A stretch of 64,000 nt of DNA from an uncultured Eubacteriales bacterium (GTDB lineage Bacteria > Bacillota > Clostridia > Oscillospirales > Acutalibacteraceae), in the NCBI GenBank assembly GCA_934647945.1, contig CAKUFK010000001.1, positions 380,265 through 444,264 on the forward strand, written 5' to 3'. The notes beneath the pieces are model-generated. The model saw only the letters and a program-made list of their open reading frames with translations, made no database searches and had not been told where the DNA came from. The position numbers were made by a program, and so were the translations under genes. Shown here piece by piece: positions 50,704 through 59,958 of this stretch (positions within the stretch are counted from its first letter, which is position 1; the number at the start of each line of letters is the position of its first letter).

Positions 50704-51780
50704 TTATTCCCCCTCCGAGGCCCGGAGCTTTTCCGCCCGGTCGGCGGTGATGAGAGCGTCGATGATCTCGTCCAGCTCTCCGTCCAGAATGCTGTCGATT
50801 TTGTAAAGCGTCAGGCCGATGCGGTGATCGGTCACCCGGCTCTGGGGAAAGTTATAGGTACGGATCCGCTCGCTGCGGTCGCCGGTCCCGACCTGCGAGC
50901 GGCGGTCGGCCGCGATAGCGGAGCGCTGCTCCTCCCGCTTGCTTTCGAGCAGCCGGGCCCGGAGGACCCGCATGGCTTTATCCCGGTTTTTGAACTGGCT
51001 GCGTTCGTCCTGGCATTCCACCACCATGCCGGTGGGCAGGTGGGTGATCCGGATAGCCGATTCGGTCTTGTTGATATGCTGGCCGCCGGCTCCGCTGGAC
51101 CGGAACGTGTCGATCTGCAGGTCCTTTTGATCGATGTCCACCTCCACCTCCTCCGCCTCGGGAAGCACGGCGACGGTGGCGGTAGAGGTGTGGATCCGCC
51201 CCCCTGCCTCGGTCTCGGGTACCCGCTGCACCCGGTGGACGCCGCTTTCGTATTTCAGGCGGCTGTACGCGCCGCCGCCCGAAACAAGGAAGCTGATCTC
51301 CCTGTAGCCGCCGAGCTCGGTCTCGTTGACGCCGACCACCTCGGTCCGATAGCCTTTCGCCGCGGCGTACATGGTATACATGCGGTAGAGGCTGCCCGCA
51401 AACAGGGCGGATTCCTCCCCACCCGCGCCGGCTCGGATCTCCATGATCACGCCGCGTTCATCGTTCGGGTCACGGGGCAGGAGCCGGATTTTGAGCTCCT
51501 CGGCAAGGGCCTCGCGCCTTTCCCGGCTTTCCGAAAGCTCCTGCTCGGCGAGCTGCCGCAGCTCCTCATCCAGACCGCTTTCATCGAGCAGGGCTTTGGC
51601 TTCCCGTATCCCCTGTTCCGCCTTTTTATACTGCCGGTAGGTGTCCACCAAAGGGGTCAGCCGGCTGCTCTCCTGGAGCAGGCGCCGGTAGTCCTCCGGA
51701 TTTCCGGCCACACCGGGGTCACACAGGCGGTGGGTGACTTCCTCAAGCCGCCGCTCCACCTGTTCGAGCTGTTCAAACAT
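50704..51780 (-). CDS. prfA: Peptide chain release factor 1
   Basis: The 358-residue protein has the GGQ motif (SSGAGGQHINKTESAIRITH, about 226-245). The PxT-type stop-codon tripeptide region lies around 182-190 (HRVQRVPETEAGGR), marking RF1 rather than RF2. It reads UAA and UAG and releases the peptide. It normally neighbours prmC; here no prmC is present and a hypothetical gene follows. Confidence 0.97.
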   Translation of the reverse strand: MFEQLEQVERRLEEVTHRLCDPGVAGNPEDYRRLLQESSRLTPLVDTYRQYKKAEQGIREAKALLDESGLDEELRQLAEQELSESRERREALAEELKIRLLPRDPNDERGVIMEIRAGAGGEESALFAGSLYRMYTMYAAAKGYRTEVVGVNETELGGYREISFLVSGGGAYSRLKYESGVHRVQRVPETEAGGRIHTSTATVAVLPEAEEVEVDIDQKDLQIDTFRSSGAGGQHINKTESAIRITHLPTGMVVECQDERSQFKNRDKAMRVLRARLLESKREEQRSAIAADRRSQVGTGDRSERIRTYNFPQSRVTDHRIGLTLYKIDSILDGELDEIIDALITADRAEKLRASEGE

Positions 51781-51823
51781 CGGTCATCGTCCCTTCCGTC
51801 GGTTTGCCGCCAGCGGAAGAGGG

Positions 51824-52018
51824 CTAGCCGTGTTCTTCCGGCGGATGCTCGATTTTGCGGATATGCCGTTCGATTTTCAGCCGGGGAACCAGCATCTCGT
51901 GCCCGCAGCCTTCGCATTTGAGCCGGAAATCCATGCCGACCCGCAGCACGGCGAAGCGGCGGCTTCCGCAGGGATGGGGTTTTTTCATCTCCAATACATC
52001 GCCGACCCGCACATCCAT
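51824..52018 (-). CDS. DUF951 family protein
   Basis: The 64-residue protein has the DUF951 pattern: VGDVLEMKKPHPCGSRRF, then the KCEGCGH cysteine pair and ending in a RKIEH segment. These small Firmicute proteins probably bind zinc through the cysteines. The function is unknown. It starts the leftward run that continues with prfA. Confidence 0.9.
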   Translation of the reverse strand: MDVRVGDVLEMKKPHPCGSRRFAVLRVGMDFRLKCEGCGHEMLVPRLKIERHIRKIEHPPEEHG

Positions 52019-52159
52019 TCCACCGCCGCCTTTCTACGATCACTCGATATATCGCCGCGTTCCTGAAAACGCGGACCGATTCACGCGAATCTCACCGCCG
52101 GCAGGAACACCGCGGCGGTTGTGTTTGAGTATAGCATATTTTCCCATCGTCCTGCAAGG

Positions 52160-52191
52160 GCCCTGCCCTGTTTTCGCAAAACAGGCAGGGC
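52160..52191 (-). terminator. Hairpin after the spore germination gene
   Basis: GCCCTGC (52160-52166) pairs with GCAGGGC (52185-52191), and CTGTTTT/AAAACAG pair inside with a 3-base loop. A single base is bulged. It is 34 bases after the stop codon; the T-run is weak. Confidence 0.55.
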
Positions 52192-52224
52192 ACCTCCCTG
52201 CGCCGCATGAAGGTGCCCTGGATG

Positions 52225-53670
52225 CTACCGCCGTTTTTCGCCGGCATTGTGCCGTGTGATCGGGCGCCGGACGATCAGCCCCCACAGCGCCCGGCCGTTG
52301 AAGGGGATGACCGGGAAGAAATAGCTCCGGCCCGAGATGGTCCGGGTGGTCAGGAGGATGACGAACAGCAGCACCACCCCGGCCGCGAAGCCCCACAGGT
52401 TGAACAGGGCGGTCAGAATGAGGAAAAGCATACGGAAGAGCTTGAACGCGTACCCCAGCTCGAAGCTCGGCTGGGTGAAATTCGCCACGGCGACAAAGGC
52501 CATGTACAGCATCACCTCGGGCACGAACAGGCCGGCGGTGATCGCGAACTCGCCGAGCAGCAGCGCCCCCACCATCCCGAACGCGTTGTTGAGCGCGCCG
52601 GGGGTGTTGAGGGAGGCCAGCTTCACCCCGTCGATCATGATTTCGATGACCAGCAATTGTATGATAATGGGGACGGTGTTCGGCTCCTTGATCCGCACGA
52701 ATTCCAGCCAGGGCGGGATCATATCCGGGTTTTGCATGAGCAGATACCAGATGGGGGTTAAAAACAGGGTGAGGAAGAACACGATCCCCCGGACAAAACG
52801 CAGGTAAGTCCCCACCAGGGGCGGAAAATAAAAGTCGTTGGTATCCTGGATAAAATCGAAGATGGAGGTGGGCAGGATCATCACGGCGGGGGAATTATCC
52901 ACGATCAGCAGAATCTTCCCCTCCGCCACATTGGCGCTCGCGCAGTCCGGGCGCTCGGTATACCGTACCTTCGGAAAGGGGTTGTACCACTGGCGGCGCA
53001 ACAGGCATTCCGCCAAGCTCTCCTGCCCCATCGTCAGGGAGGGAATGTCGATCCCTTTCAGCTTGTCGCGCAGATCCCGCAATTGCTTGTGGTTGACCCG
53101 TTCGTCCATATAGCAGAGGACGAGATCGGTTTTGGAGGTGCTGCCGACCTGGAGGTATTCCATCGTCAGCTGCGGATCCCGGATACGCCGCCGGATCAGG
53201 GCGGTGTTGAAGATCAGGGTTTCCACAAAGCCGTCGTGGGCCCCCCGCAGCACTTTGTCGTCCTCCGGTTCCTCCACGCCCCGGGCCGGATAGGTCCGCG
53301 CGTCGATCATCACCGCCTGATCGTAGCCCTCGATCAGGAGCGCGAGCGTCCCCGACAAAACCGCCGTGATCACCGCCGGGATATCCGCGGCCAGGGATAC
53401 TTCTACATAACTCATGAAATGCCTGGAAAAGTCCTCCGCGCTCCGCCGGTCCCGCATCTCCTCCGGCGTCAGCTTCATCAGATATTCCAGGATTTTTTCC
53501 ATCACCTCGTCCTTGGCGAAACCGTCCACAAAGTACAGCGTCGCCTTTTGGCCGCCGACCAGGAATTTCCGTCCCAAAAGGTCGAAGCTGGCCCCAAGGC
53601 GTATCTGTTTTTCGAGCATGGACGTATCGGTTTCATACCGGCCCGTCAACGTCCGAAGTTCGTCGCCCAT
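52225..53670 (-). CDS. GerA-family spore germination protein, SpoVAF-like
   Basis: The 481-residue protein has a soluble N-terminal region with the signature VMIDARTYPARGVEEPEDDKVLRG-type stretch, then DGFVETLIFNTALIRRRIRD and VGSTSKTDLVLCYMDE. Four to five C-terminal membrane helices follow. The DGFVE and EEPE features fit SpoVAF, the GerA paralogue made in the forespore with SpoVA, better than germinant receptor A subunits, but no spoVA gene is adjacent. It implies that the organism sporulates. AGAAAGGGTGG precedes the ATG. Confidence 0.88.
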   Translation of the reverse strand: MGDELRTLTGRYETDTSMLEKQIRLGASFDLLGRKFLVGGQKATLYFVDGFAKDEVMEKILEYLMKLTPEEMRDRRSAEDFSRHFMSYVEVSLAADIPAVITAVLSGTLALLIEGYDQAVMIDARTYPARGVEEPEDDKVLRGAHDGFVETLIFNTALIRRRIRDPQLTMEYLQVGSTSKTDLVLCYMDERVNHKQLRDLRDKLKGIDIPSLTMGQESLAECLLRRQWYNPFPKVRYTERPDCASANVAEGKILLIVDNSPAVMILPTSIFDFIQDTNDFYFPPLVGTYLRFVRGIVFFLTLFLTPIWYLLMQNPDMIPPWLEFVRIKEPNTVPIIIQLLVIEIMIDGVKLASLNTPGALNNAFGMVGALLLGEFAITAGLFVPEVMLYMAFVAVANFTQPSFELGYAFKLFRMLFLILTALFNLWGFAAGVVLLFVILLTTRTISGRSYFFPVIPFNGRALWGLIVRRPITRHNAGEKRR

Positions 53671-53767
53671 CGTTGTCCACCCTTTCTCCGATTACCGGTG
53701 CAATCGGATCTAGTGTATCCCAAAACGGAAGGATCACGCGCCCGGCGGGAATATTTCCCGAAAAACA

Positions 53768-53796
53768 TTGTAATTCCGGGCGATTTTTGCTATGAT
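53768..53796 (+). promoter_or_regulatory. Promoter of the DUF4190-like pair
   Basis: TTGTAA (53768-53773) and TATGAT (53791-53796) are 17 bases apart; the -10 is extended by TTTGC. Confidence 0.7.
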
Positions 53797-53829
53797 AGGG
53801 ATAAAGTGAATTTTGAGGAGGCAATCTCA

Positions 53830-54387
53830 ATGGCTGACGAATACACGCCCAATCCGAACGTACCCGAAACCCCGCCGGAGGTTCCGAGTGAGCCGGCGCC
53901 GCCCGCGATGACCCCGCCGCCGGCGCCGCAGCCGCCCGTCCCTCCGCAGTATCAGCAGCCTGCCGCCCCGGTTCCGCCGGCGCCGCAGCCTCCTGTTCCC
54001 CCGCAGGCGCCTTATACGCCGCCTCAAAACGCGGGCCAGTACAATTATTATCAACAGCAGCAGCCGGGCTACACCCCGCCGTATTATCCTCCGGCCGTCG
54101 GCCCACAGGCGGATCCGGCCAAGGGTAAAGCTACGGGCTCCCTCGTGCTCGGCCTGATTTCCCTGCTCTGCTGCCAGTTCCTGCCCCTGCCCATCATCGG
54201 GCTCATCCTGGGCCTGAACGCCAAGAAAATGGGGACGCCCTCCTCCGGCATGGCGACCGCCGGCGTCGTCCTCAATATCATCGCGCTGGTCATTTCCGTG
54301 ATTTCGATTGTGTTCATGATTTTCAACTGGAATTGGATGATCGACACTCTAGAGGAGATATACGGATTCTGCCGCGCCTTCCTGTAA
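53830..54387 (+). CDS. Proline-rich DUF4190-like membrane protein 1
   Basis: The 185-residue protein has a proline/glutamine-rich N-terminal tail of about 95 residues with tandem PPAPQPPVPP units. A two-helix DUF4190-like module follows (GSLVLGLISLLCCQFLPLPIIGLILGLNAKK, then GMATAGVVLNIIALVISVI). The ATG at 53830 follows GAGGAGG; the frame is open far upstream but that sequence is antisense to the spore gene. The function is unknown. Confidence 0.8.
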   Translation: MADEYTPNPNVPETPPEVPSEPAPPAMTPPPAPQPPVPPQYQQPAAPVPPAPQPPVPPQAPYTPPQNAGQYNYYQQQQPGYTPPYYPPAVGPQADPAKGKATGSLVLGLISLLCCQFLPLPIIGLILGLNAKKMGTPSSGMATAGVVLNIIALVISVISIVFMIFNWNWMIDTLEEIYGFCRAFL

Positions 54388-54427
54388 TGGAATCGGGACG
54401 GCACCCCCCGCCGAGGAGGTGACACTG

Positions 54428-54958
54428 GTGTACAATACCGAGCCGAACCGCCCCGCCGTCCCTCCGAACGGCGGTCAAAACGTCCCGTATTATCCCCCTG
54501 TGGTGTCTCCAGCCCCGCCTGTGCCTCCTGTGGCCGGGCCATATAGGGCACCGCCGCCCGTTTATCCGCCACCCGCCATAAACACGGCTTATCCGCCCAT
54601 CCCCGGGAATCCGGTGCCGTATTATATTCCGGCGCCGGCCGGTATGGGGCAGGGGAAAGCGGTCGCCTCCCTGGTCCTGGGAATTATCGGCGTGGTATTG
54701 TGCCAGATCGTCTTTATCTCGCTTCCCTGCCAGATCATCGGCCTGATCCTCGGGATCCTGGCCAAACGGCAGCGGGCCGGCGGCATGGCCATCGCAGGCA
54801 TCGTGCTTTCCTGTGTCGGGCTGGCCTTTTCGCTGCTCGTCCTGTTTTTCGTGATCCTGGGGCTGATCATGGCCATGCGGGATCCGCCGTCCAACTGGAT
54901 ATACGATGCCCCTTACGACGCCTGCCTGCGCTGGATTCGTTTAGCGGTAGGCCGCTGA
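54428..54958 (+). CDS. Proline-rich DUF4190-like membrane protein 2
   Basis: The 176-residue protein has the same layout as the preceding gene: proline/tyrosine-rich tail (to about 78), then the module ASLVLGIIGVVLCQ ... GLILGILAKRQRAGGMAIAGIVLS. A GTG at 54428, 8 bases after GAGGAGG, is the likely start; a GTG at 54419 lies inside that site. It is a tandem paralogue with a 40-base gap. Confidence 0.78.
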   Translation: MYNTEPNRPAVPPNGGQNVPYYPPVVSPAPPVPPVAGPYRAPPPVYPPPAINTAYPPIPGNPVPYYIPAPAGMGQGKAVASLVLGIIGVVLCQIVFISLPCQIIGLILGILAKRQRAGGMAIAGIVLSCVGLAFSLLVLFFVILGLIMAMRDPPSNWIYDAPYDACLRWIRLAVGR

Positions 54959-55171
54959 ACGACTTGTCGACAAAGCCGACAAGCTGCAGGACGGGGACGC
55001 CGGATCACGACGGCTCACCTTTGTTCGCTTTGCTCCCTCTGTCCCCGCCAGTCCCACCCCTTCTCAGCTTATAAGGCGTGTTTTCGAGGCACGTGTCCTC
55101 GAAAACACGGATTAAGAACTCCCGCCGTTTGGGCCATCGACTGCTCTTTTTCTACTTTTTCGACCGTCTGA
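54959..55171. other. Intergenic region with strong hairpin
   Basis: No gene is seen. CTTGTCG/CGACAAG (54963-54983) forms a weak stem directly after the upstream gene. GTGTTTTCGAGG/CCTCGAAAACAC (55078-55108) forms a 12-bp stem with a CACGTGT loop and no T-run. Confidence 0.5.
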
Positions 55172-55198
55172 GGGCCCCGGCTATGCCGGGGCCCTTTT
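55172..55198 (+). terminator. Terminator upstream of the MATE gene
   Basis: GGGCCCCGG (55172-55180) and CCGGGGCCC (55186-55194) pair with a 5-base loop, followed by TTTT on the plus strand. It ends transcription of the DUF4190-like pair or of a small RNA before it. Confidence 0.75.
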
Positions 55199-55294
55199 AT
55201 ACCCTATTTTATGATCGTACAGCCGCCCAAACTTTGGGCGTCAGGTTCCTTCCCCTATTTTTTCCGGCCGCCGGCTGTTTACAAGCCATGGCGG

Positions 55295-55323
55295 TTGCTT
55301 TTTTCTTTCTCTTATGGTAAAAT
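55295..55323 (+). promoter_or_regulatory. Promoter of the MATE gene
   Basis: TTGCTT (55295-55300) and TAAAAT (55318-55323) are 17 bases apart, about 38 bases before the GTG start. Confidence 0.65.
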
Positions 55324-55360
55324 AGCCGACCAACAGCCAATAACGGAGGGACGGCATATC

Positions 55361-56842
55361 GTGAAAAATCCGAAACCGGGCGGCCCGTCGTTTGCCCGCA
55401 TGGTCGTGGCTCTCGTGCTGCCCATGGCCCTGCAGAATCTCATCAACGTGGCGGTCACGTCCGCCGACGTCCTCATGCTAGAACGGGTCGGGACCGAGGT
55501 GCTGTCCGGCGCTTCCCTGGCAGGACAGGTACAATTCATCATGACCCTGATCTTTTTCGGTCTGACCTCGGGAGCCGCGGTGCTCACCGCGCAGTATTGG
55601 GGGAAGGGCGACACCCGGACCATCGAAAAGGTCATGGGCATCGCCCTTCGCTTTTCCCTGATCGTGGCCGCCGTCTTTTTTCTGGCGGCGGAAGCTGTCC
55701 CGGAACTCATCATGCGGCTGTTCACAGGGGACGAGGCGGTCGTGGGGCAGGGGGCGGTTTATCTGCGTATCGTCGCCCCCTCCTATCTCTTTTCCTCCGT
55801 GACGATGGTGTATCTGAACATCATGCGCAGCGTGGAGCGGGTCGTGGTGTCGATGGTGGTGTTCCTCATCTCCTTGTTGGCAAACATCGCGCTCAATGCC
55901 CTGTTCATTTTCGGCCTGTTCGGTCTGCCCGCCATGGGGATCGCCGGTGCGGCGCTGGCGACGGCCTGCGCCCGCCTGATCGAGCTTGTCCTGGTATTGG
56001 GGTACGCCCGCTGGATGAAAACCTCACCCCGTATCCATAGACGGGTCTGCCTGCGATTTTCCGACCTGTTCGTACGGGATCCGCTGCTGTTCGGCGATTT
56101 CATGCGATATTCGCTGCCGGTGATTGCCAATGAGCTGATGTGGGGGCTCGGCACCTCGATGAGCGCGGTGGTGATCGGCCATATCAGCACCCAGATGGTG
56201 GCCGCCAACGCCGTAGCCCAGGTGGCCAGACAGCTCGCGACCGTGGTTTCCTTTGGAATCGCCAACGCCGCCGCCATTCTCATCGGCAAGGTCATCGGCG
56301 AAGGGCGACGTGACCTGGCCACCGATTACGCCCGAAAGTTCATCCGGCTGACCCTGGCTGCGGGCGGCTGCGGCTCCGTTATCATCCTCGCGGTGCGCCC
56401 CTTCCTAGTGGCCGGGCTCTCCCTCGATCCCGAGGCACGCGGGCTGCTCTCCATGATGATGCTGGTCATGGCGTATTTCGTCTTCGCCCAGGCGTATAAT
56501 ACCACCCAGGTGGTGGGGGTCTTCCGGGCGGGCGGCGATACCCGGTTCGGCCTGATTCTCGACGTATCCACCATGTGGGGCGGTTCCATTCTGGTCGCCT
56601 CCCTGGCCGCCTTTGTCTTTGACGGCAGTGCCACCCTGGTCTATATGCTGCTGCTCAGCGACGAGCTGATCAAAATCCCCTTTACCACCTGGCGGTACCG
56701 GACACGCAAATGGCTGCGCAGCGTCACCCGGGATGAAACGGGCCGTCAGCCCGACGGGGAACCGCTTCTGCGCCGTACGATGGCGCGGACTGAGTCCGGC
56801 CGGACGGCCGAACGACAGGCTTGTGCCCGGCCCCTTCCCTGA
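55361..56842 (+). CDS. MATE-family efflux transporter
   Basis: The 493-residue protein has twelve hydrophobic segments in two homologous halves, beginning LVLPMALQNLINVAVTSADVLMLERVG. The second-half repeat starts near residue 250 (YSLPVIANELMWGLGTSMSAVVIGH). MATE proteins extrude organic cations or drugs by Na+ or H+ antiport. A GTG at 55361 follows GGAGGG. The last 50 residues are a polar, arginine-rich tail. It converges on hsdR with only 17 bases between stops. Confidence 0.92.
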   Translation: MKNPKPGGPSFARMVVALVLPMALQNLINVAVTSADVLMLERVGTEVLSGASLAGQVQFIMTLIFFGLTSGAAVLTAQYWGKGDTRTIEKVMGIALRFSLIVAAVFFLAAEAVPELIMRLFTGDEAVVGQGAVYLRIVAPSYLFSSVTMVYLNIMRSVERVVVSMVVFLISLLANIALNALFIFGLFGLPAMGIAGAALATACARLIELVLVLGYARWMKTSPRIHRRVCLRFSDLFVRDPLLFGDFMRYSLPVIANELMWGLGTSMSAVVIGHISTQMVAANAVAQVARQLATVVSFGIANAAAILIGKVIGEGRRDLATDYARKFIRLTLAAGGCGSVIILAVRPFLVAGLSLDPEARGLLSMMMLVMAYFVFAQAYNTTQVVGVFRAGGDTRFGLILDVSTMWGGSILVASLAAFVFDGSATLVYMLLLSDELIKIPFTTWRYRTRKWLRSVTRDETGRQPDGEPLLRRTMARTESGRTAERQACARPLP

Positions 56843-56859
56843 ACGATGTAGGAGAGCCG

Positions 56860-59800
56860 TCATCGTCTCTCCAACCCGCCCTCGAGAATAAACTTGCGAA
56901 GGATTTGATCCACCTTCATATTGATTTGGTAAGATTTGATGGCTTTCCCCTCCATCTTTTCCAGATAAGCCTTGGCCGCCGTCTTGTCAATTGTTGCCTT
57001 CAGCTTGTCAAACCGTCCGAATTCATTGATGTTCGCCTCGGTGAGTTTCAGGTGCATAAAGGCGCGGAGCATCGTTTCGTCCACACCGATAGCCTCGGAA
57101 AAACGGTGGATCTGGTCGTTTCTGGCCCGGGTCATATACTCTGTAATATAGTCACGCAGCGTTTGTCCTTCATCGACCTTTATCTCCCCGTTCTGCACGT
57201 CATGCAGGAAGATGTTGGCGTATTTTTGTTCCTCCTGCGTGAGGGTTGCAAAGGATTTGTAGAGCTCATCGAGCACGGCGGCGGTTTCTTCGCCGCTCTG
57301 CAGGATCTTGACAAACTTTTTGAATCGGGAATTCATGTAATCGGCATCGATTACACCGGTATTGATTTCAGTCAGATAGGTATCGATTTCGTATGGCACA
57401 TCACGGATAGGCGCGCCTCCTGTCCCGGTAAAAAGCTCCTTGTACCGAAGGGCGAGGATCAGATAGGTGGTCTCGTCCAGATGCAGCCCTGTCATCGTCC
57501 AGGTAAAGCCCTGGACTTTTGCCGCTTCCAAATATAAATTGAATCGTTTGAACAGCTTGGCAAATTGGCCGCGTTCAGCATAATCCTCCGGTAAGGACTC
57601 GAAGTTCCCCACTCCGGCAGAGCGGAAAAGTGCATCGATCTGATCAAAGAGCTCATTCATTTTGCTGAGATTCTGCTCGAGCTTGTCCGCGAAAAGGCCA
57701 AGCGGTTTGTCTCCGGAATACAGTCGGAACGCCTCATCAATATACCGGCTCATGGTATTCGGCTTGCGGTAATAGCGGATCGTGCCGAACGGCTTTTCCG
57801 GGCCATAAAGACGATTGGTGCGGGAAAAGGCCTGGATCAGCTTTTCGAACGCCAAGATTTTGTCAAGGTAGAGGGTGTTGATCCACTTGGAGTCAAACCC
57901 GGTAAGCATCTGATCCACAACGATCAGCAAATCCACCTGCGAATCCGGCTGGTTCTCAATGGCCTTATACGGTTCCTTGTGCGCCAGCCTGCAGGCAACA
58001 TCCTTTTTGAAACGGGCATAGGCCGATAGAGGGAATGCCGTGCCATAGCAAGTATTGTAGTCCTCGAGGATCTCCACGATCGCCTCTTCTTTGATGATTC
58101 CATTGCCTTTGTTGTCATCGTTTGGATCGAACAGTGCCGTCACTCTCAGCCCGCTGTCTGCCGCTTTGAACAGCTTATAATATTGAATGGCTTCCGGAAT
58201 ACTGCTGGTTGCCAGAATCGCGTGAAACCGGCCGCCGTGGCTGAGTGTCATCCAATTCTCAAGAATGTCTTGGACAACCGCGTTCCGATGGTTCACACGG
58301 TCGTATTGGGAAATGGGCAGATAGTCCTCGATTCCCTTCAAATAGCGGCCATCCGGCTGGAGATGACCCGCCATGGGTACCTGTGTGTGATCCATATAGT
58401 GCAGATAGACGGCCTTCTTTTTCGGGTCCGCCAGCGCTTCCGCCTCGGTACCCGCTTTGGCTTTCCGAAGGGCGATGACCCTTCGCAGCTCGCGGTCTTT
58501 ATAGGTCCTCACCTTATAAGGGTCAAAGCCCAGGACGTTTTTATCACGGATACCGTCGGCGATGCTGTACCGATGCAGCTCATTGCCGAAAACATCGGCC
58601 GTGGTACTCATTTTCTTCTGGTTTTCGTCATGAATCGGCGTACCGGTGAATCCAAAGAACATCGCATTGGGAAAGGTATGCTTGATAGTACGGAGCATTT
58701 CGCCGAAAACGTCCCGATGTGCCTCGTCAACGATGAAGACAATACGCTTGCCCTGGATCAGGCCGATATCATGGGCCTTGAATCCGCTGTTCTCCTCCAC
58801 CCGGCTCATCTTTTGAATCGAGGTGACAATCAGGGTGTTGGCGGGATCGGCGCTCTTCAGCTTTGCAACCAGGATGTCTGTATTCTCCGTGGACTGCACC
58901 GAATCGGAATCATCCGCGAAGCCGCGATAATCCGACAGAGACTGTGTACCCAGTTCTACACGGTCCATGAGGAATACCACTTTGTCGGCATCCCTGGATT
59001 CGGCGATCAGCTGCGCGGACTTGAAGCTGGTCAGCGTCTTGCCGGAACCGGTGGCGTGCCAGATATAGCCGCCGAGAGGATCCCTGTCCGCCCAGCGGCG
59101 CATGGCGACTCGGCTTGTAATACGGGAAGCGGCGTAATACTGATAGCTGCGCATGACCTTCAGTATGCCGTCGGTATCATCCGCGACGGTATAAAAACCG
59201 ATGAGCTGATGCGCCATAGGGATGGAAAGCAAGTATTGCGCAATGTCCTTCCAGTTGTTCAGCGGCTCGTTGTTCGCATCCGCCCAATGGAAATAGACAT
59301 CCTTGTTGAACTTGCCGTCCGGGCCGGGATTGGCAAAATACACAGCCTCATCCGGCTCCATGGCGATAAAGATCTGTACCAGGGAAAACAGGCCTGTAAA
59401 CACCCCTTCGCGGGCGTATTTTTCAATTTGGTTATATGCCTGGCTGACATCGACCCCGCTGCGCTTGAGCTCGCAATGGAACAGCGGCATCCCGTTGATG
59501 AGCAACATGAAATCGCCCCGCCGGTTCGGCAGGAGGGAGCTTCTGGCTTTGAATACCGGCTGTTCAGCGATCTGATAACGGCTCTGCCCGGCGGCGATCT
59601 CCATCCGGTCATAGATTTTTAAGCTGATCTCCTTGCCAAAGTGCAGCTCGTCCGCCGGATTGTCCCGCTTGACGGCCACGGTTTTTCCATTGATAAAGCC
59701 GTTGAGCTTGAGCGGGGTGCGCAGCCGGGCGACCTGATCGAGAACCTGCTGCATCTCTCCATCGGTGAGGGGGACGTCGTTGAGGCGGTCGACATCCCGG

Positions 59801-59943
59801 TTGTTCTCAAAGAGGATCTGCTTCCAGTTCCGGACCAGATCCTCTTCGGTCTTGTAGCGCAGGATCTCTGGTTCCCAGCCGTATTTGTCTATGAGCAGAT
59901 GGATAAGCGCCGCTTCAAAGGCGGCTTCGTTTTCAAATAGCAT
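56860..59943 (-). CDS. hsdR: Type I restriction enzyme, R subunit
   Basis: The 1027-residue protein is full length. The N-terminal nuclease core shows RRGDFMLLINGMPLFHCELK (Asp...Glu-x-Lys). The SF2 motor has Walker A HATGSGKTLTS (about 296) and DEAHR (about 407), followed by helicase motifs to about 700 and a C-terminal helical region binding HsdM/HsdS. It translocates DNA and cuts away from the recognition site when the target is unmethylated. It is third in the hsdM-hsdS-hsdR operon. Confidence 0.96.
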   Translation of the reverse strand: MLFENEAAFEAALIHLLIDKYGWEPEILRYKTEEDLVRNWKQILFENNRDVDRLNDVPLTDGEMQQVLDQVARLRTPLKLNGFINGKTVAVKRDNPADELHFGKEISLKIYDRMEIAAGQSRYQIAEQPVFKARSSLLPNRRGDFMLLINGMPLFHCELKRSGVDVSQAYNQIEKYAREGVFTGLFSLVQIFIAMEPDEAVYFANPGPDGKFNKDVYFHWADANNEPLNNWKDIAQYLLSIPMAHQLIGFYTVADDTDGILKVMRSYQYYAASRITSRVAMRRWADRDPLGGYIWHATGSGKTLTSFKSAQLIAESRDADKVVFLMDRVELGTQSLSDYRGFADDSDSVQSTENTDILVAKLKSADPANTLIVTSIQKMSRVEENSGFKAHDIGLIQGKRIVFIVDEAHRDVFGEMLRTIKHTFPNAMFFGFTGTPIHDENQKKMSTTADVFGNELHRYSIADGIRDKNVLGFDPYKVRTYKDRELRRVIALRKAKAGTEAEALADPKKKAVYLHYMDHTQVPMAGHLQPDGRYLKGIEDYLPISQYDRVNHRNAVVQDILENWMTLSHGGRFHAILATSSIPEAIQYYKLFKAADSGLRVTALFDPNDDNKGNGIIKEEAIVEILEDYNTCYGTAFPLSAYARFKKDVACRLAHKEPYKAIENQPDSQVDLLIVVDQMLTGFDSKWINTLYLDKILAFEKLIQAFSRTNRLYGPEKPFGTIRYYRKPNTMSRYIDEAFRLYSGDKPLGLFADKLEQNLSKMNELFDQIDALFRSAGVGNFESLPEDYAERGQFAKLFKRFNLYLEAAKVQGFTWTMTGLHLDETTYLILALRYKELFTGTGGAPIRDVPYEIDTYLTEINTGVIDADYMNSRFKKFVKILQSGEETAAVLDELYKSFATLTQEEQKYANIFLHDVQNGEIKVDEGQTLRDYITEYMTRARNDQIHRFSEAIGVDETMLRAFMHLKLTEANINEFGRFDKLKATIDKTAAKAYLEKMEGKAIKSYQINMKVDQILRKFILEGGLERR

Positions 59944-59958
59944 GGTTCTCCTCCCGAG

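Noticed and set aside
48850..51921. Open frame of over 1000 codons on the plus strand
   Set aside because: It lies entirely antisense to Sua5, the hypothetical gene and prfA, whose proteins are recognisable or well started. GC-rich codon bias of those genes removes stops from the opposite strand.
53083..53829. Long upstream extension of the first DUF4190-like frame
   Set aside because: It is antisense to the spore germination gene; the ATG at 53830 has a GAGGAGG site and a promoter just upstream.
58183..59622. 479-codon plus-strand open frame
   Set aside because: Antisense to hsdR, which shows all family motifs.
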